From Neorhodopirellula pilleata (GTDB lineage Bacteria > Planctomycetota > Planctomycetia > Pirellulales > Pirellulaceae): DNA of 64,000 nucleotides. Where the stretch lies: NCBI RefSeq assembly GCF_007859915.1, contig NZ_SJPM01000001.1, forward strand, positions 49,492 to 113,491, written 5' to 3'. The notes beneath the pieces were generated by a model. That model was not told the origin of the DNA. It did not search any database and was given only the letters and a program-made list of their open reading frames with translations. Position 1 is the first letter of the stretch, and every line of letters starts with the position of its first letter. The translations under genes and the position numbers were made by a program. Shown one piece after another: positions 8,182 to 17,054 of the stretch.

Positions 8182-9102
8182 TTGACTACCGACTTACAAA
8201 CTCAACTCGGACGACTCACGCTCCCCAACCCGATCATGGTCGCTTCGGGGACGTTCGGTTACGCACGTGAAATGCAAGGCATCGTCGACCTGCATCGTCT
8301 CGGCGGGATTTTGCCCAAGACCATCACCGCTGAACCGCGGATCGGCAACGCGCCTTGGCGAACGGTCGAGACGTCCGCCGGACTGCTCAACGCGATCGGA
8401 CTGGACAACGACGGCGTTGATCGATTCTTGGACCATCACTTACCGTATTTGGCGACGCTGTCGGCACCGATCATTGTCAGCGTGGCCGGCCGCACGGTGG
8501 AAGACTTCACGTATCTTGCCGGCCGGGTTGGCACCTCGGCTGGCGTGGCGGCGATCGAGTTGAACCTGTCGTGTCCCAACGTCAGCGGCGGGATCGATTT
8601 CGGAACCAACGCGGAATCTTGCCGTCGGGTCGTGCAATCGGCCCGCGACGCTTGTGACGTCCCGATTCTCGCCAAGCTAACGCCGAATGTCACGAAGATT
8701 GCGGAGATCGCTCGCGGTGCCGCCGATGGCGGGGCCGACGCGGTTTGCTTAATCAACACTGTCTTAGGGATGGCCGTCGATTGGCGCAAGCGAAAACCAG
8801 TACTCGGCAATGGCATGGGCGGTTTGAGCGGCCCGGCCATCAAGCCGATCGCACTGCGATGCGTCCACCAAGTACGCCAGGCCGTCGATATCGCGATCAT
8901 CGGCATCGGCGGAATTGGATCGCTCGATGACGTGATGCAGTTCATCGTTACCGGAGCATCCGCTGTTCAAATCGGCACCGCGAACTACTACGATCCCACC
9001 TTGTCGATGCGACTGATCGACGAGTTGCCCGCCGCGCTCGGTGAACTGGGCGCCGCGACGATCGCCGAAGCAGTCGGGACGCTACAAACCATTAAGAAGT
9101 AG
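8182..9102 (+). CDS. pyrD: Dihydroorotate dehydrogenase, class 1
   Basis: A 306-residue FMN-dependent enzyme that oxidises dihydroorotate to orotate in pyrimidine synthesis. Class 1 features: no N-terminal membrane-binding extension, substrate-loop block [13 protein letters not shown] near residue 70, ELNLSCPNV near 128 with the catalytic Cys that defines class 1, LAKLTPNVT near 160, [10 protein letters not shown] near 190 and [11 protein letters not shown] near 235 for the FMN phosphate. The NLSCPN pattern and length fit the 1B form, which normally works with an iron-sulfur/FAD partner (PyrK); no pyrK is seen in this window. The start is TTG at 8182, immediately after the heptamer repeats. 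It is probably co-transcribed with coaB. Confidence 0.93.
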   Translation: MTTDLQTQLGRLTLPNPIMVASGTFGYAREMQGIVDLHRLGGILPKTITAEPRIGNAPWRTVETSAGLLNAIGLDNDGVDRFLDHHLPYLATLSAPIIVSVAGRTVEDFTYLAGRVGTSAGVAAIELNLSCPNVSGGIDFGTNAESCRRVVQSARDACDVPILAKLTPNVTKIAEIARGAADGGADAVCLINTVLGMAVDWRKRKPVLGNGMGGLSGPAIKPIALRCVHQVRQAVDIAIIGIGGIGSLDDVMQFIVTGASAVQIGTANYYDPTLSMRLIDELPAALGELGAATIAEAVGTLQTIKK

Positions 9103-9167
9103 AATCCCGCTACATCCGGTAGTTTTCAACTGCCGCTCGCCATATCGCCGCGTTTGGTGTTGCGTCA

Positions 9168-11336
9168 ATGATCCAACCACGACCCTCTCTCATGACTCCC
9201 ACCTCTGTCTTCCAATTGATCTGCCGATCCCTCGGCACCGTTGCTTTTTTGAGCTGCTGTGCTTTGTTTTGCGACCGGGCCGTCGCCGACGATCACGAAC
9301 CGGTTGCCATCTCTTGGCACGCGGCCCGGGTTCATGACGCCGACTTCAAGGTGGTCGATGACACGTATTTAATCACCACGACCGGGAACGATCCGTTCAT
9401 TCAGTTCGAATTGCCGGTCGCCAAGGCGATCGGCCGCGATTGGTACTTGTCGATGGAAACATTTTGCACCGAAGGTGTCGCGAGTGTAGAGGGCTATGCC
9501 GGGCGACATCCGACCCATGACGATCTCGTGAATCTGCCCAACGTGGATTCGTCGGAGGGCTGGACGACCTACCATGTTAATTTGAGCCGTCTGGCTCCCG
9601 CCGCGCTTGATCCCGATCGGCCCACTCCCTTTCGAATCGATTGGGGCATGAAGAAAGGTGTTCGTTTAAGTGTTCGAAATGTTCGATTGCGTCCGGCGAC
9701 CGATCAAGAACGCGAACAACTCGAATCGGAGTCCCGCATCCGTCGCGAGAAGGAATTACTCGACGAGCAAATCGACCAGTACATTCAATCTCCTAAACCG
9801 GTTTCGATCGAACGGGTCGAACACCAAGATCAATCGATCCTGATCCAAGGTCACGTCAAGCCCGGCGTTGCGACCGATCAACTGTGGCTGGTACCACGAC
9901 GTGGGCACGAGATCTCGGCGCTACCGATCACCACGAAACAGCCGTCGGACAAGTATCCGATCGATGTCGTCAATCATCGATTCGAAGTGCAAATCCCGGC
10001 GGGGCCGAATGCGCCGCTGCGATACCCGGGCGTTCGTTTCCAAGTCATCCGAAAAATCGCCGATCAAGTCGACTTGGTTTCGGCGGCACGCTATCCCGAT
10101 CAACTAGATCCCGAACTGGCGCGTTCATTGCCGCCGGTGCCATCACTTCAAGCAGCAAAGGGATTGACTTGTTTGGACGTCCGCTTCACGAGCGAACAAA
10201 TCCGTGATTTGGGATTACAACACGGCAGCGTTAACGTGGTCATGAACGATTTGATACGCATGACGCCCGCACCCGGATACGAACCGATCACGATACGAGG
10301 ACGCGAGGTTTACTACGACATCCATCGCACACGCGGCCTCGATCGGAATATCGAAATGCTCCGCCGGGCGGACTTGACCGTCGCGGCCATCTTGTTGATC
10401 CCGCTTCGTAGCCGATCGGGTTCGCCGATCGTTCATCCCGATGCCGATCCGGCGGGCGTTTACGCGATGCCCAACTTGACGACCGGCGAGGGCGTCGACG
10501 TGTTTACTCTGACGTGTGACTTTCTTGCCGATCGATATTCGCAAGGTGATAACGGGAACGGCACCGAGCCTGGTTTCGTTGATCGTCGCGTCGACCACTG
10601 GATCGTCCACAACGAAGTCGATGCGGGATGGAGCTGGACGAACATGGGCGAGCAGCCGATGAACGTGTTCTTGGATCACTATTTTCGATCGATGCGAATC
10701 GTCGACGCCGCCGTACGGAATCGAAACCCTCACGCGACGGCCTTCATCTCGTTGACCCACATGTGGAATCAAGGCAACCCGAAACCTTGGCGTTGGTATC
10801 CGGCCAAGTCGATCATGGAAGCCTTGATGGCGCACTGCGAAACCGAAGGCGACTTCCCTTGGGGTTTGGCGTTCCATCCCTATCCGGAAAGCTTGTGGGA
10901 AGCGGACACGTGGAACGACAACATCGAGAATGATTTTGACGCGGCGACGATTTCGATCAAGAACATCGAGGTCTTGGACCGTTTCATGCATACCGAGCGG
11001 GCCCGACGTTCCGACGGAACCGTCCGTCCGGTTTTGCTCAGCGAGCAGGGATTCCACTCGCCGGAAGATCGGCCGGATAGTTTGCAGATCCAAGCGGCGG
11101 CGTTGCTTTACACGTTCGAGAAGATTCGGCGTTGTCCCTCCGTTGTCGCATTCGACTATCATCGCCCGGTCGATCATCCTAACGAGGGCGGCTTGCGATT
11201 GGGCTTGCGAGGATTACCCACATCGGAACATCCGATCGGACGGGCGAAACCCGGATGGGACGTCTACCGCGCGATCGGCACTCCGGCCGAGGCGGCCTTG
11301 CGAGAGCAGTACGAACCCCTTTACGCTGCGCCATGA
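9168..11336 (+). CDS. DUF5722 family secreted protein (glycosidase-like TIM barrel)
   Basis: A 722-residue protein with an N-terminal hydrophobic segment (VAFLSCCALFCDRAVA) that looks like a signal peptide. After an N-terminal beta-rich part (about residues 40-180) comes a central and C-terminal region I recognise as DUF5722, a planctomycete/bacteroidete family with a TIM-barrel character. Two motifs fit a clan GH-A style active site: WIVHNEVDAGW near residue 480 (Asn-Glu, acid/base) and VLLSEQGFHS near residue 623 (Glu, nucleophile). The mapping is my inference; the family has no assigned reaction that I know of. An ATG at 9168 precedes MTPTSVFQ at 9192, either of which could be the start. 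It lies 65 bases after pyrD. Confidence 0.8.
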   Translation: MIQPRPSLMTPTSVFQLICRSLGTVAFLSCCALFCDRAVADDHEPVAISWHAARVHDADFKVVDDTYLITTTGNDPFIQFELPVAKAIGRDWYLSMETFCTEGVASVEGYAGRHPTHDDLVNLPNVDSSEGWTTYHVNLSRLAPAALDPDRPTPFRIDWGMKKGVRLSVRNVRLRPATDQEREQLESESRIRREKELLDEQIDQYIQSPKPVSIERVEHQDQSILIQGHVKPGVATDQLWLVPRRGHEISALPITTKQPSDKYPIDVVNHRFEVQIPAGPNAPLRYPGVRFQVIRKIADQVDLVSAARYPDQLDPELARSLPPVPSLQAAKGLTCLDVRFTSEQIRDLGLQHGSVNVVMNDLIRMTPAPGYEPITIRGREVYYDIHRTRGLDRNIEMLRRADLTVAAILLIPLRSRSGSPIVHPDADPAGVYAMPNLTTGEGVDVFTLTCDFLADRYSQGDNGNGTEPGFVDRRVDHWIVHNEVDAGWSWTNMGEQPMNVFLDHYFRSMRIVDAAVRNRNPHATAFISLTHMWNQGNPKPWRWYPAKSIMEALMAHCETEGDFPWGLAFHPYPESLWEADTWNDNIENDFDAATISIKNIEVLDRFMHTERARRSDGTVRPVLLSEQGFHSPEDRPDSLQIQAAALLYTFEKIRRCPSVVAFDYHRPVDHPNEGGLRLGLRGLPTSEHPIGRAKPGWDVYRAIGTPAEAALREQYEPLYAAP

Positions 11337-11424
11337 CGGCTTCTTCGAGCAAGCGTTTAAGCGAGCGGTCGATGAAACTCATTAATCGTATAACGATAAT
11401 CGCCAACACATTCGGCCCCGACAC

Positions 11425-11658
11425 TAGCGGGCGGTTGATTTAATCCTCATCGAAACCCGCTGCGTAAGGGCGTGTCGATTTAATCGTAACCCGAAGCGTG
11501 AGCGAGGGATTCATCGCCATTAAGTCCTTTGTATGTATCCCTCGCTCACGCTTCGGGTTTCGATGAAGACTAAATCAACAGCCCGGTAAGCGAGGGATAA
11601 TTGATATGGATTCATCCCTCGCTGACGCATCGGGTTACGATTAAATCAACAGCCCGCT
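11425..11658. repeat. Palindromic repeat R2, copy a (compound)
   Basis: Most of the 383-bp gap between the DUF5722 gene and the GlmU-like gene is one compound palindrome. Its ends are CTAGCGGGCGGTTGATTTAA on the left and TTAAATCAACAGCCCGCTAG on the right. Inside are two copies of a hairpin of the type CCCGAAGCGTGAGCGAGGGA / TCCCTCGCTCACGCTTCGGG. The CTAG at the outer ends suggests insertion at or creation of a CTAG site. Between 11381 and 11400 lies a separate near-palindrome, ATTAATCGTATAACGATAAT. I see no gene in the gap. Confidence 0.85.
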
Positions 11659-11719
11659 AGCCGAAAGTCTTGGCGATTTTCGCTACGGTGAGTCACTCCC
11701 TTTTTTCAACTCCAATTCC

Positions 11720-13138
11720 ATGCTGATCCTTTGCTTTGAAGATCGTATCGTCGAGAAACTCGCGCCGATCACGCACGCCCGTCCCGCTTACGCGATCACG
11801 TGTGCTGGCTATCGCCTGATCGATTGGCTCGACGAACTACGTCGACAAACACCCGCCGCGACGTTGGCCGGCGAAGTCCGCGAGCACCTGCGAGCGATCC
11901 AAGAAGCCGATTACGCCCTCGAACCAATCCCGGAGGCGTTGGATATCGAGGGAGGTGGTTCGCCCGCCAACTGCCCTGATGTGCTGTTGGTGAACGCCCG
12001 CTTGGTCCCTTCGCTGGCAAATTTTAAAAGGCTCGTCGAACTGGTTCGGGGCGAACGGTTCGCCGTCGTAATGTCGCTCGGCGACGAACAAGAAACCGAA
12101 CCGGACGATGAACTCGATTCACCCGGTCAAGCCGGCGTCATCGCTGCATGGATGCCGGCGGCGGAGGTCGCCCAAGCGGTCGAAACGGAACGGCGGATGA
12201 TTGCCGAGAAGGCCAGTTTGCCGGTCCAACGTCCCAAATCTCAACGATCCGAGTCGGCTCCGGTCGGTGCACCCTCGTTACACGCGGTTTTGTGTCGTCA
12301 CGCGGTATCCGCCGAACGGGTCGCTTCGTCCGCATCTTGGAACGCGTTTCATTGGCCTCACGAAGTCGTCGCCGCTCACATGACGTGCATCAATGAATCG
12401 ATCGAACACCGGATCGCGACCGGCGACTACTCACAATTGCAAGACGGTGTGTTTGTGGGCAAGAACGTATCGATCGGCAAGTATGAATCGATTCACACAT
12501 CCGGCGGTGCGATCGTGTTGGACGACGACGTCCAAGTCGGCCCCTTCTGTTTTTTGGAAGGCCCGCTGTACGCCGGACGAAAGACCCGCGTTATCGAGCA
12601 CTCCTCGATCAAAGACGGCGTTTCACTCGGCCACACAACCAAGATCGGCGGCGAAGTCGAAGCCTCGGTCATCGAACCTTACACCAACAAACAACACCAC
12701 GGGTTCCTGGGACACAGTTACCTGGGAAGTTGGATTAATCTCGGTGCAGGCACTTGTAACAGTGACTTGAAAAACACCTACGGAAAAATCAACATCGAGT
12801 ACGGGGACGAACGGATCGCCACGGGAATGCAATTCCTCGGATGCATCATGGGCGACTACTCGAAATCCGCGATCAACACGGGCATCTTCACCGGCAAAGT
12901 CATCGGCGTCTGCAGCATGATGTATGGGTTCGTGACCGGGAATGTCCCCAGCTACGTCAACTACGCCCGCTTGTTCGGCCAGACCTCGCTCTTGCCGCCC
13001 GAGGTGATGGTCAACACGCAAGCAAGGATGTTCGCCCGCCGGAAAGTCGCTCAGCGTCAGATTGACATCGATCTGATCCACGCAATGTACCACCGCACCG
13101 AAGCCGAACGCCGCCTCTCGGATCAGTTGGGCTTTTAG
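11720..13138 (+). CDS. Alternative GlmU-like sugar nucleotidyltransferase / acyltransferase
   Basis: A 472-residue protein of the type called alternative bacterial GlmU (putative UDP-GlcNAc diphosphorylase / glucosamine-1-phosphate N-acetyltransferase). The N-terminal part (about 1-220) starts MLILCFEDRIVEKLAPITHARPAY, the form the nucleotidyltransferase domain takes in this group. It is followed by a left-handed beta-helix of hexapeptide repeats (about 240-430), for example GVFVGKNVSIGKY, SIKDGVSLGHTTKIGG and LGHSYLGSWINLGAGTCNSD. The product would be UDP-GlcNAc for cell-envelope or surface polysaccharide. The region at about 155-200 is poorly ordered. The ATG at 11720 is well placed and it appears to be a single-gene unit. 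Confidence 0.85.
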   Translation: MLILCFEDRIVEKLAPITHARPAYAITCAGYRLIDWLDELRRQTPAATLAGEVREHLRAIQEADYALEPIPEALDIEGGGSPANCPDVLLVNARLVPSLANFKRLVELVRGERFAVVMSLGDEQETEPDDELDSPGQAGVIAAWMPAAEVAQAVETERRMIAEKASLPVQRPKSQRSESAPVGAPSLHAVLCRHAVSAERVASSASWNAFHWPHEVVAAHMTCINESIEHRIATGDYSQLQDGVFVGKNVSIGKYESIHTSGGAIVLDDDVQVGPFCFLEGPLYAGRKTRVIEHSSIKDGVSLGHTTKIGGEVEASVIEPYTNKQHHGFLGHSYLGSWINLGAGTCNSDLKNTYGKINIEYGDERIATGMQFLGCIMGDYSKSAINTGIFTGKVIGVCSMMYGFVTGNVPSYVNYARLFGQTSLLPPEVMVNTQARMFARRKVAQRQIDIDLIHAMYHRTEAERRLSDQLGF

Positions 13139-13358
13139 CTGTTAGCTGTTAGCTATTAGCGATTGGCTTTTGGCTTAAACTTAAACTTAAACTTAAACTT
13201 AAACTTAAACTTAAACTTAAACTTAAACTTAAACTCCCGTTTGCCCCCCCAGTAGCAACTGCTTGAAACAAACAGATTGTCGCCGACGCGAAACGCCAGA
13301 GGCTGTAAGCCAAAAGCCAAAAGCCAACCGCCAAAAGCCAACCGCTATCCACCAACCG
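13139..13358. repeat. Low-complexity tract with about ten TTAAAC hexamers
   Basis: The gap between the convergent GlmU-like and pdxJ genes is made of slippage-type repeats. First come TTAGCTG units (13139-13160), then about ten perfect copies of TTAAAC (about 13174-13235), then a run of seven C, and after 13300 a GCCAAAA/CCAACCGC-type repeat reaching the pdxJ stop. Open frames encoding Leu-Ser or Phe-Lys repeats across it are products of the hexamer. I see no terminator of the usual kind. Confidence 0.85.
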
Positions 13359-14114
13359 CTATCCCCCAACCGCCACACTGCATTGGTCAAGAATGCGTCG
13401 CATTTCGGCGACGGCTTCTTTCATGCCGACCATCACGGCGCGGCTGACGATCGAGTGACCGATGTTCAACTCGGCGATCCCTTCGATCACCGCCACGGCG
13501 CGAACGTTGTGGTACGTCAAACCGTGTCCGGCGTGTAAGCGTAAACCCGCCGCCGTGATCTGGTGTCCGACTTGCGTCAATCGTTGCAATTCCGTATCGA
13601 CCCGATGACGATCGGCGACCGCGTAGGGACCGGTGTGCAATTCCACGGCATCGACGCCCATCGCGATCGCCGCGTCGATTTGTTTCGGTTCGGGGTCCAA
13701 GAACAAGCTCGTTAGAATACCCGCGTCACGAATCCGCGCGACCGCGTCGCGAATTCGGCCGTTGTCGCCGGCCACGTCAAGGCCGCCTTCGGTGGTGACC
13801 TCTTCGCGACTTTCAGGCACCAACAACGCCCAATCGGGCTTGAGTCGACAACAGATCGACAGCACTTCGTCGGCGCAGGCGAGTTCAAAATTCGTTCGAA
13901 CCCGAACCGTTTGCATGAGTAACTCCACATCGCGGTCTTGGATATGACGGCGGTCTTCACGCAGGTGGAACGTGATGCCGTCGGCACCACCTTGTTCGGC
14001 AAGCGCGGCGGCGATGACCGGGTCCGGTTCGGTCGTCCGCCGGGCTTGGCGGACGGTCGCGACGTGGTCGACGTTCACGCCGAGATCAATGTGTCGGGGG
14101 CGTTGGGTTTCCAT
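13359..14114 (-). CDS. pdxJ: Pyridoxine 5'-phosphate synthase
   Basis: A 251-residue PdxJ that condenses 1-deoxyxylulose 5-phosphate with 3-amino-2-oxopropyl phosphate in the DXP-dependent vitamin B6 pathway. Signature blocks are LGVNVDHVATVRQARRT near residue 12, DGITFHLREDRRHI near 45, ALLVPESREEVTTEGGLD near 95 with the catalytic Glu, ELHTGPYA near 155 and HAGHGLTYHNV near 195. The family's invariant His and Glu residues are present. The ATG is at 14112-14114, and its upstream neighbour, the EboE-like gene, ends 12 bases before it, so the two form a minus-strand operon. Confidence 0.95.
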   Translation of the reverse strand: METQRPRHIDLGVNVDHVATVRQARRTTEPDPVIAAALAEQGGADGITFHLREDRRHIQDRDVELLMQTVRVRTNFELACADEVLSICCRLKPDWALLVPESREEVTTEGGLDVAGDNGRIRDAVARIRDAGILTSLFLDPEPKQIDAAIAMGVDAVELHTGPYAVADRHRVDTELQRLTQVGHQITAAGLRLHAGHGLTYHNVRAVAVIEGIAELNIGHSIVSRAVMVGMKEAVAEMRRILDQCSVAVGG

Positions 14115-14126
14115 GATTGTCTTCGA

Positions 14127-15434
14127 TCAACGGGTCAGGCAGGATTCAAACCAATCCAGTTCGTGGGCAATGTCGCGAGCCATCGCTTGGTCGCGAGTCA
14201 TGTCATCGCTGATCGCCAAGTCGCCTTGGCGGAGCGAATCAGGGAATACCGACCAAGCGTAAGTTTCAACTTCCCAGTGACCCGTGAATTCCAGGTTCTT
14301 GAGAGTTTTACTCTTCTTATCATTGGCGCGTGTGGTCAAGTCGATGATCGCTTGCAGGGTCGGCTTGATTTGGTTGTGGGTCGTTTCAAGGTGCCCGAAA
14401 CGTTCCAAGAAAATCGGCACGTGAAAGTGGACAACCCATCGCCGGTCGTCGGTGGGCGGAACTTCTAATAATTCCGGCAAGTCTTCGGCTAACGCGAAAC
14501 GTCCATCGGCGGTTAGTCGTCCTGTTTGATGCAAGTAACGGTCTTCGGCCAACCGTCGCAATTGGTCCAACGCGACATCGCGGTCCGTCAAAGGTATCTT
14601 TTCCCAGTCCGCAACAATCGCGCTGCTGACTTGGACCTTGCCGAGCACGATGCCCGCGTCGGCGTAGCGAGTCAGCACTTCACGTTGGTCTTCCATCATG
14701 ACCGCCGCGTGGCAGATGTCGTGGCAGACGCCGATGTAACGACGATGCGTCGGGTCGGGCAGTTGTTCGTTGAACCAGTCGACGACCTGTTCAGAACGTT
14801 CCAGCAAACAGCCTGGTTCGGGCTCGATCGCGATCACGATTCGTTTGCCGGTGCGGTCTTCGAGCATCCGCATGTCCTCAGCCAAACGGCGAAAATTCGT
14901 CCCGATGTGATGCAACTCTTCTTCGTTGAGGTCCCGCCAAACCTTCTGTCCGGTCCCACCGGCGTCATCCTCGGTCGCCTCCACATCGATTTGCTTGGGC
15001 CAACCGAGCGGCAAGGTGCTGATCGTGCCGGTGTTGACGTTCGCGGGCAACAACTCGCCTAGGATTTTGGCCAGATCCCTCGTGTAGATCAACCGCTCGT
15101 CGGTCCACCAAGCGGGGCGATAGACGTCGTGCTTGACACGGTCTTGATGAAAGTTGTCATAGGGAAATCCATTCACGGTGTAGGGCAACAACTGATGCTT
15201 GGCCAAGGTATCGATCAGCGGCTGCATCCCGTGACGCCGCAATTGAACCGCTGCGGTCGACGCGATCCAAAGTCCGACGGGTAGTCGTCGTGGCTTGCCG
15301 TTTCGTCGCCGGGCGACCTCGGCCGAAATGGTTTGCAAGTTTTTGCAAATCTCATCCACTTCCACACCCGGATGAATGTTGGTGCAATAGCCCAACGTCC
15401 AGGGCGATGATTCAGATCGGTTAGCAGAAGACAT
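14127..15434 (-). CDS. EboE-like TIM-barrel protein (metabolite-traffic family)
   Basis: About 435 residues. It opens with TLGYCTNIHPGVEVDEI, the pattern of EboE, a xylose-isomerase-like TIM-barrel protein of the ebo cluster implicated in moving metabolites across the inner membrane in other bacteria. Further barrel-like blocks are VNGFPYDNFHQDRVKHDVYRP near 95, IAIEPEPGCLLE near 215, GVCHDICHAAVM near 250 and VHFHVPIF near 345. The Glu, Asp and His residues in these are placed like the metal ligands of xylose-isomerase-type enzymes. The rest of an ebo cluster is absent from this window. I chose MSSANRSESS (ATG at 15432-15434) over a GTG at 15464; neither has a good ribosome-binding site. It is followed after 12 bases by pdxJ. 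Confidence 0.7.
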   Translation of the reverse strand: MSSANRSESSPWTLGYCTNIHPGVEVDEICKNLQTISAEVARRRNGKPRRLPVGLWIASTAAVQLRRHGMQPLIDTLAKHQLLPYTVNGFPYDNFHQDRVKHDVYRPAWWTDERLIYTRDLAKILGELLPANVNTGTISTLPLGWPKQIDVEATEDDAGGTGQKVWRDLNEEELHHIGTNFRRLAEDMRMLEDRTGKRIVIAIEPEPGCLLERSEQVVDWFNEQLPDPTHRRYIGVCHDICHAAVMMEDQREVLTRYADAGIVLGKVQVSSAIVADWEKIPLTDRDVALDQLRRLAEDRYLHQTGRLTADGRFALAEDLPELLEVPPTDDRRWVVHFHVPIFLERFGHLETTHNQIKPTLQAIIDLTTRANDKKSKTLKNLEFTGHWEVETYAWSVFPDSLRQGDLAISDDMTRDQAMARDIAHELDWFESCLTR

Positions 15435-15590
15435 CGGCGAATCGGTAATGGGGGTTAGGAACACGCCGAAGTGAACGGGGCGTTTCGGCGCGAAGACGGC
15501 GACTGGCCAAAAGGTTAAGCTTCTCAGGCCGATTTGTCGCCCCGGTAAGCTATCATTTCACCCTCCCAGGTCGATCCACGACTCAGAATC

Positions 15591-16844
15591 ATGACGCATT
15601 TCAACGCAGAGATCATTTCCATCGGTGACGAGATGATCGGGGGTGCCCGATTGGACACCAACACCCAATGGCTCAGCCGCCGCCTCGCCGAATTAGGCGT
15701 CGACGTGCAATACCACACCACCGTCGGCGATACGCTCGCACACAACACCGATGTCTTTCGGATCGCCTTACGACGGGCCGATATCGTCGTCGCCACCGGC
15801 GGATTGGGGCCGACCCGAGACGACTTGACGCGCGAAGCGATCGCCGAAGCACTCGGACGACCCTTGAAGCTGGATGAAGCGTCGTTGCGCCACATCGAAT
15901 CCATGTTCAGCCGCCGGGGGCGTGACATGCCCGAACGAAATCAGGTCCAGGCGATGTTTCCATTGGGTTCCAAGCCGATCGTCAATCCGCAGGGCACCGC
16001 CCCGGGGATCGACATGGTTGCGACCCGCGACGACGGAACCGAATCGCGAATCTTCGCGTTGCCGGGGGTCCCGGCGGAAATGAAAACGATGTTTGATCAA
16101 TCGGTCGCGCCGACGATCATGGCCTCCGGAGGCGGCATCAAAACTATCCGTCATGCCGTTTTAAAATTCTTCGGCACCGGCGAAAGCGACATGGAGCAAC
16201 GACTCGGCGACATGATCGCCCGTGATCGTCAACCGCGGGTGGGCATTACCGTTAGTTCGGCGACGATCTCGTTGCGGATTAGCGCGATCGCGAATACCGA
16301 ATCCGAATGCGAAGCGTTGATCGCGGCGACACGCGAGGACATCATGCAACGCGTCGGAGATCTTTACTTCGGTGACGGCGAATCGTTCGAACAACATCAT
16401 GCCGTCGATCAAATTCTCAAAAGAATGGGCGGTCGCCTAGCCGTGATCGAACTTGGACGTGCCGCGCCGCTTGGCAATTGGTTTGCCACTCTCGGTGACA
16501 CACCCGCTTTTGCCGGCGGAGTCTCGCTCGCCAAAGTCGATGACCTGGTCCGATTGACCGGGACGACGCCTTCATCCGAAGAGAATCAAACACTCGCGGA
16601 TTGTTTCGACGTGATCAGCGAACGGTTTCAAGCCGACTGGATCTTGCTGGTCAACGAGTATCCGGATTTGCAAAACATGGTGGATCAAGTGATGCCGGCA
16701 TCCGAAGTCACGTTCACCGTGCGTGATCCCCAAGGCCAGCAATCCAGTCTGACCGAGCGACTCGGTGGTCACCCCAGTATCGTGCAACCTCGGATCGCTA
16801 AAGCGGCACTCATGTTTCTACGACAACGTCTTGCAAAAAAGTAG
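15591..16844 (+). CDS. cinA: CinA-like protein with degenerate C-terminal amidohydrolase domain
   Basis: A 417-residue CinA family protein. The N-terminal MoaB/Mog-like domain (about 1-170) is well conserved: AEIISIGDEMIGG, DTNTQWLSRRLAELG, VATGGLGPTRDDLTREAIA and FALPGVPAEMK, the regions linked to ADP-ribose pyrophosphatase activity in CinA. The linker block KFFGTGESDMEQRLG is also typical. The C-terminal domain should be a nicotinamide-nucleotide amidohydrolase (PncC) opening with an ESCTGG-type active-site motif, but here the place reads AVIELGRAAPLGNWFATLG and the catalytic Ser is not recognisable. NMN deamidation is therefore unlikely. The gene is monocistronic between the divergent EboE-like gene and the convergent YjfB-like gene. 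Confidence 0.88.
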   Translation: MTHFNAEIISIGDEMIGGARLDTNTQWLSRRLAELGVDVQYHTTVGDTLAHNTDVFRIALRRADIVVATGGLGPTRDDLTREAIAEALGRPLKLDEASLRHIESMFSRRGRDMPERNQVQAMFPLGSKPIVNPQGTAPGIDMVATRDDGTESRIFALPGVPAEMKTMFDQSVAPTIMASGGGIKTIRHAVLKFFGTGESDMEQRLGDMIARDRQPRVGITVSSATISLRISAIANTESECEALIAATREDIMQRVGDLYFGDGESFEQHHAVDQILKRMGGRLAVIELGRAAPLGNWFATLGDTPAFAGGVSLAKVDDLVRLTGTTPSSEENQTLADCFDVISERFQADWILLVNEYPDLQNMVDQVMPASEVTFTVRDPQGQQSSLTERLGGHPSIVQPRIAKAALMFLRQRLAKK

Positions 16845-16856
16845 CGAAACTTGCCG

Positions 16857-17054
16857 TTAGACCCGAACGTCCAAATGGCCTTTGGCGATTTGTTTTTGAG
16901 CAACGACGGTTTGTTCGAGCAATTGATTGATCGAATCGCCGACTTGCTTTTGCACGTCAAGTTGTTTGCCCAGCAACTGCATGTTGATTTTCGATGCCGT
17001 CGCCTCTTGCCGAGCGGCTAGGACTTGCTGAACGGGAGCGGGAATCGCAGACAT
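16857..17054 (-). CDS. Small YjfB-like putative motility protein
   Basis: A 65-residue protein, MSAIPAPVQQVLAARQEATA and so on, with a helix of the type INMQLLGKQLDVQKQVGDSI. Length and pattern fit the YjfB family of small putative motility proteins, whose role is not established. No flagellar gene lies near it; a chemotaxis gene (cheB) is at the far right of the window. Its first 98 bases overlap, in another frame, the 3' end of the gene at 16957-17670. Confidence 0.55.
   Translation of the reverse strand: MSAIPAPVQQVLAARQEATASKINMQLLGKQLDVQKQVGDSINQLLEQTVVAQKQIAKGHLDVRV

Noticed and set aside
10215..11177. 320-codon open frame antisense to the DUF5722 gene
   Set aside because: It mirrors a well-supported gene; the reverse frame stays open because of codon bias, and its product has no domain pattern.
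13149..13355. Minus-strand frames encoding Leu-Ser or Phe-Lys repeats
   Set aside because: They are translations of the TTAAAC hexamer tract between two genes.
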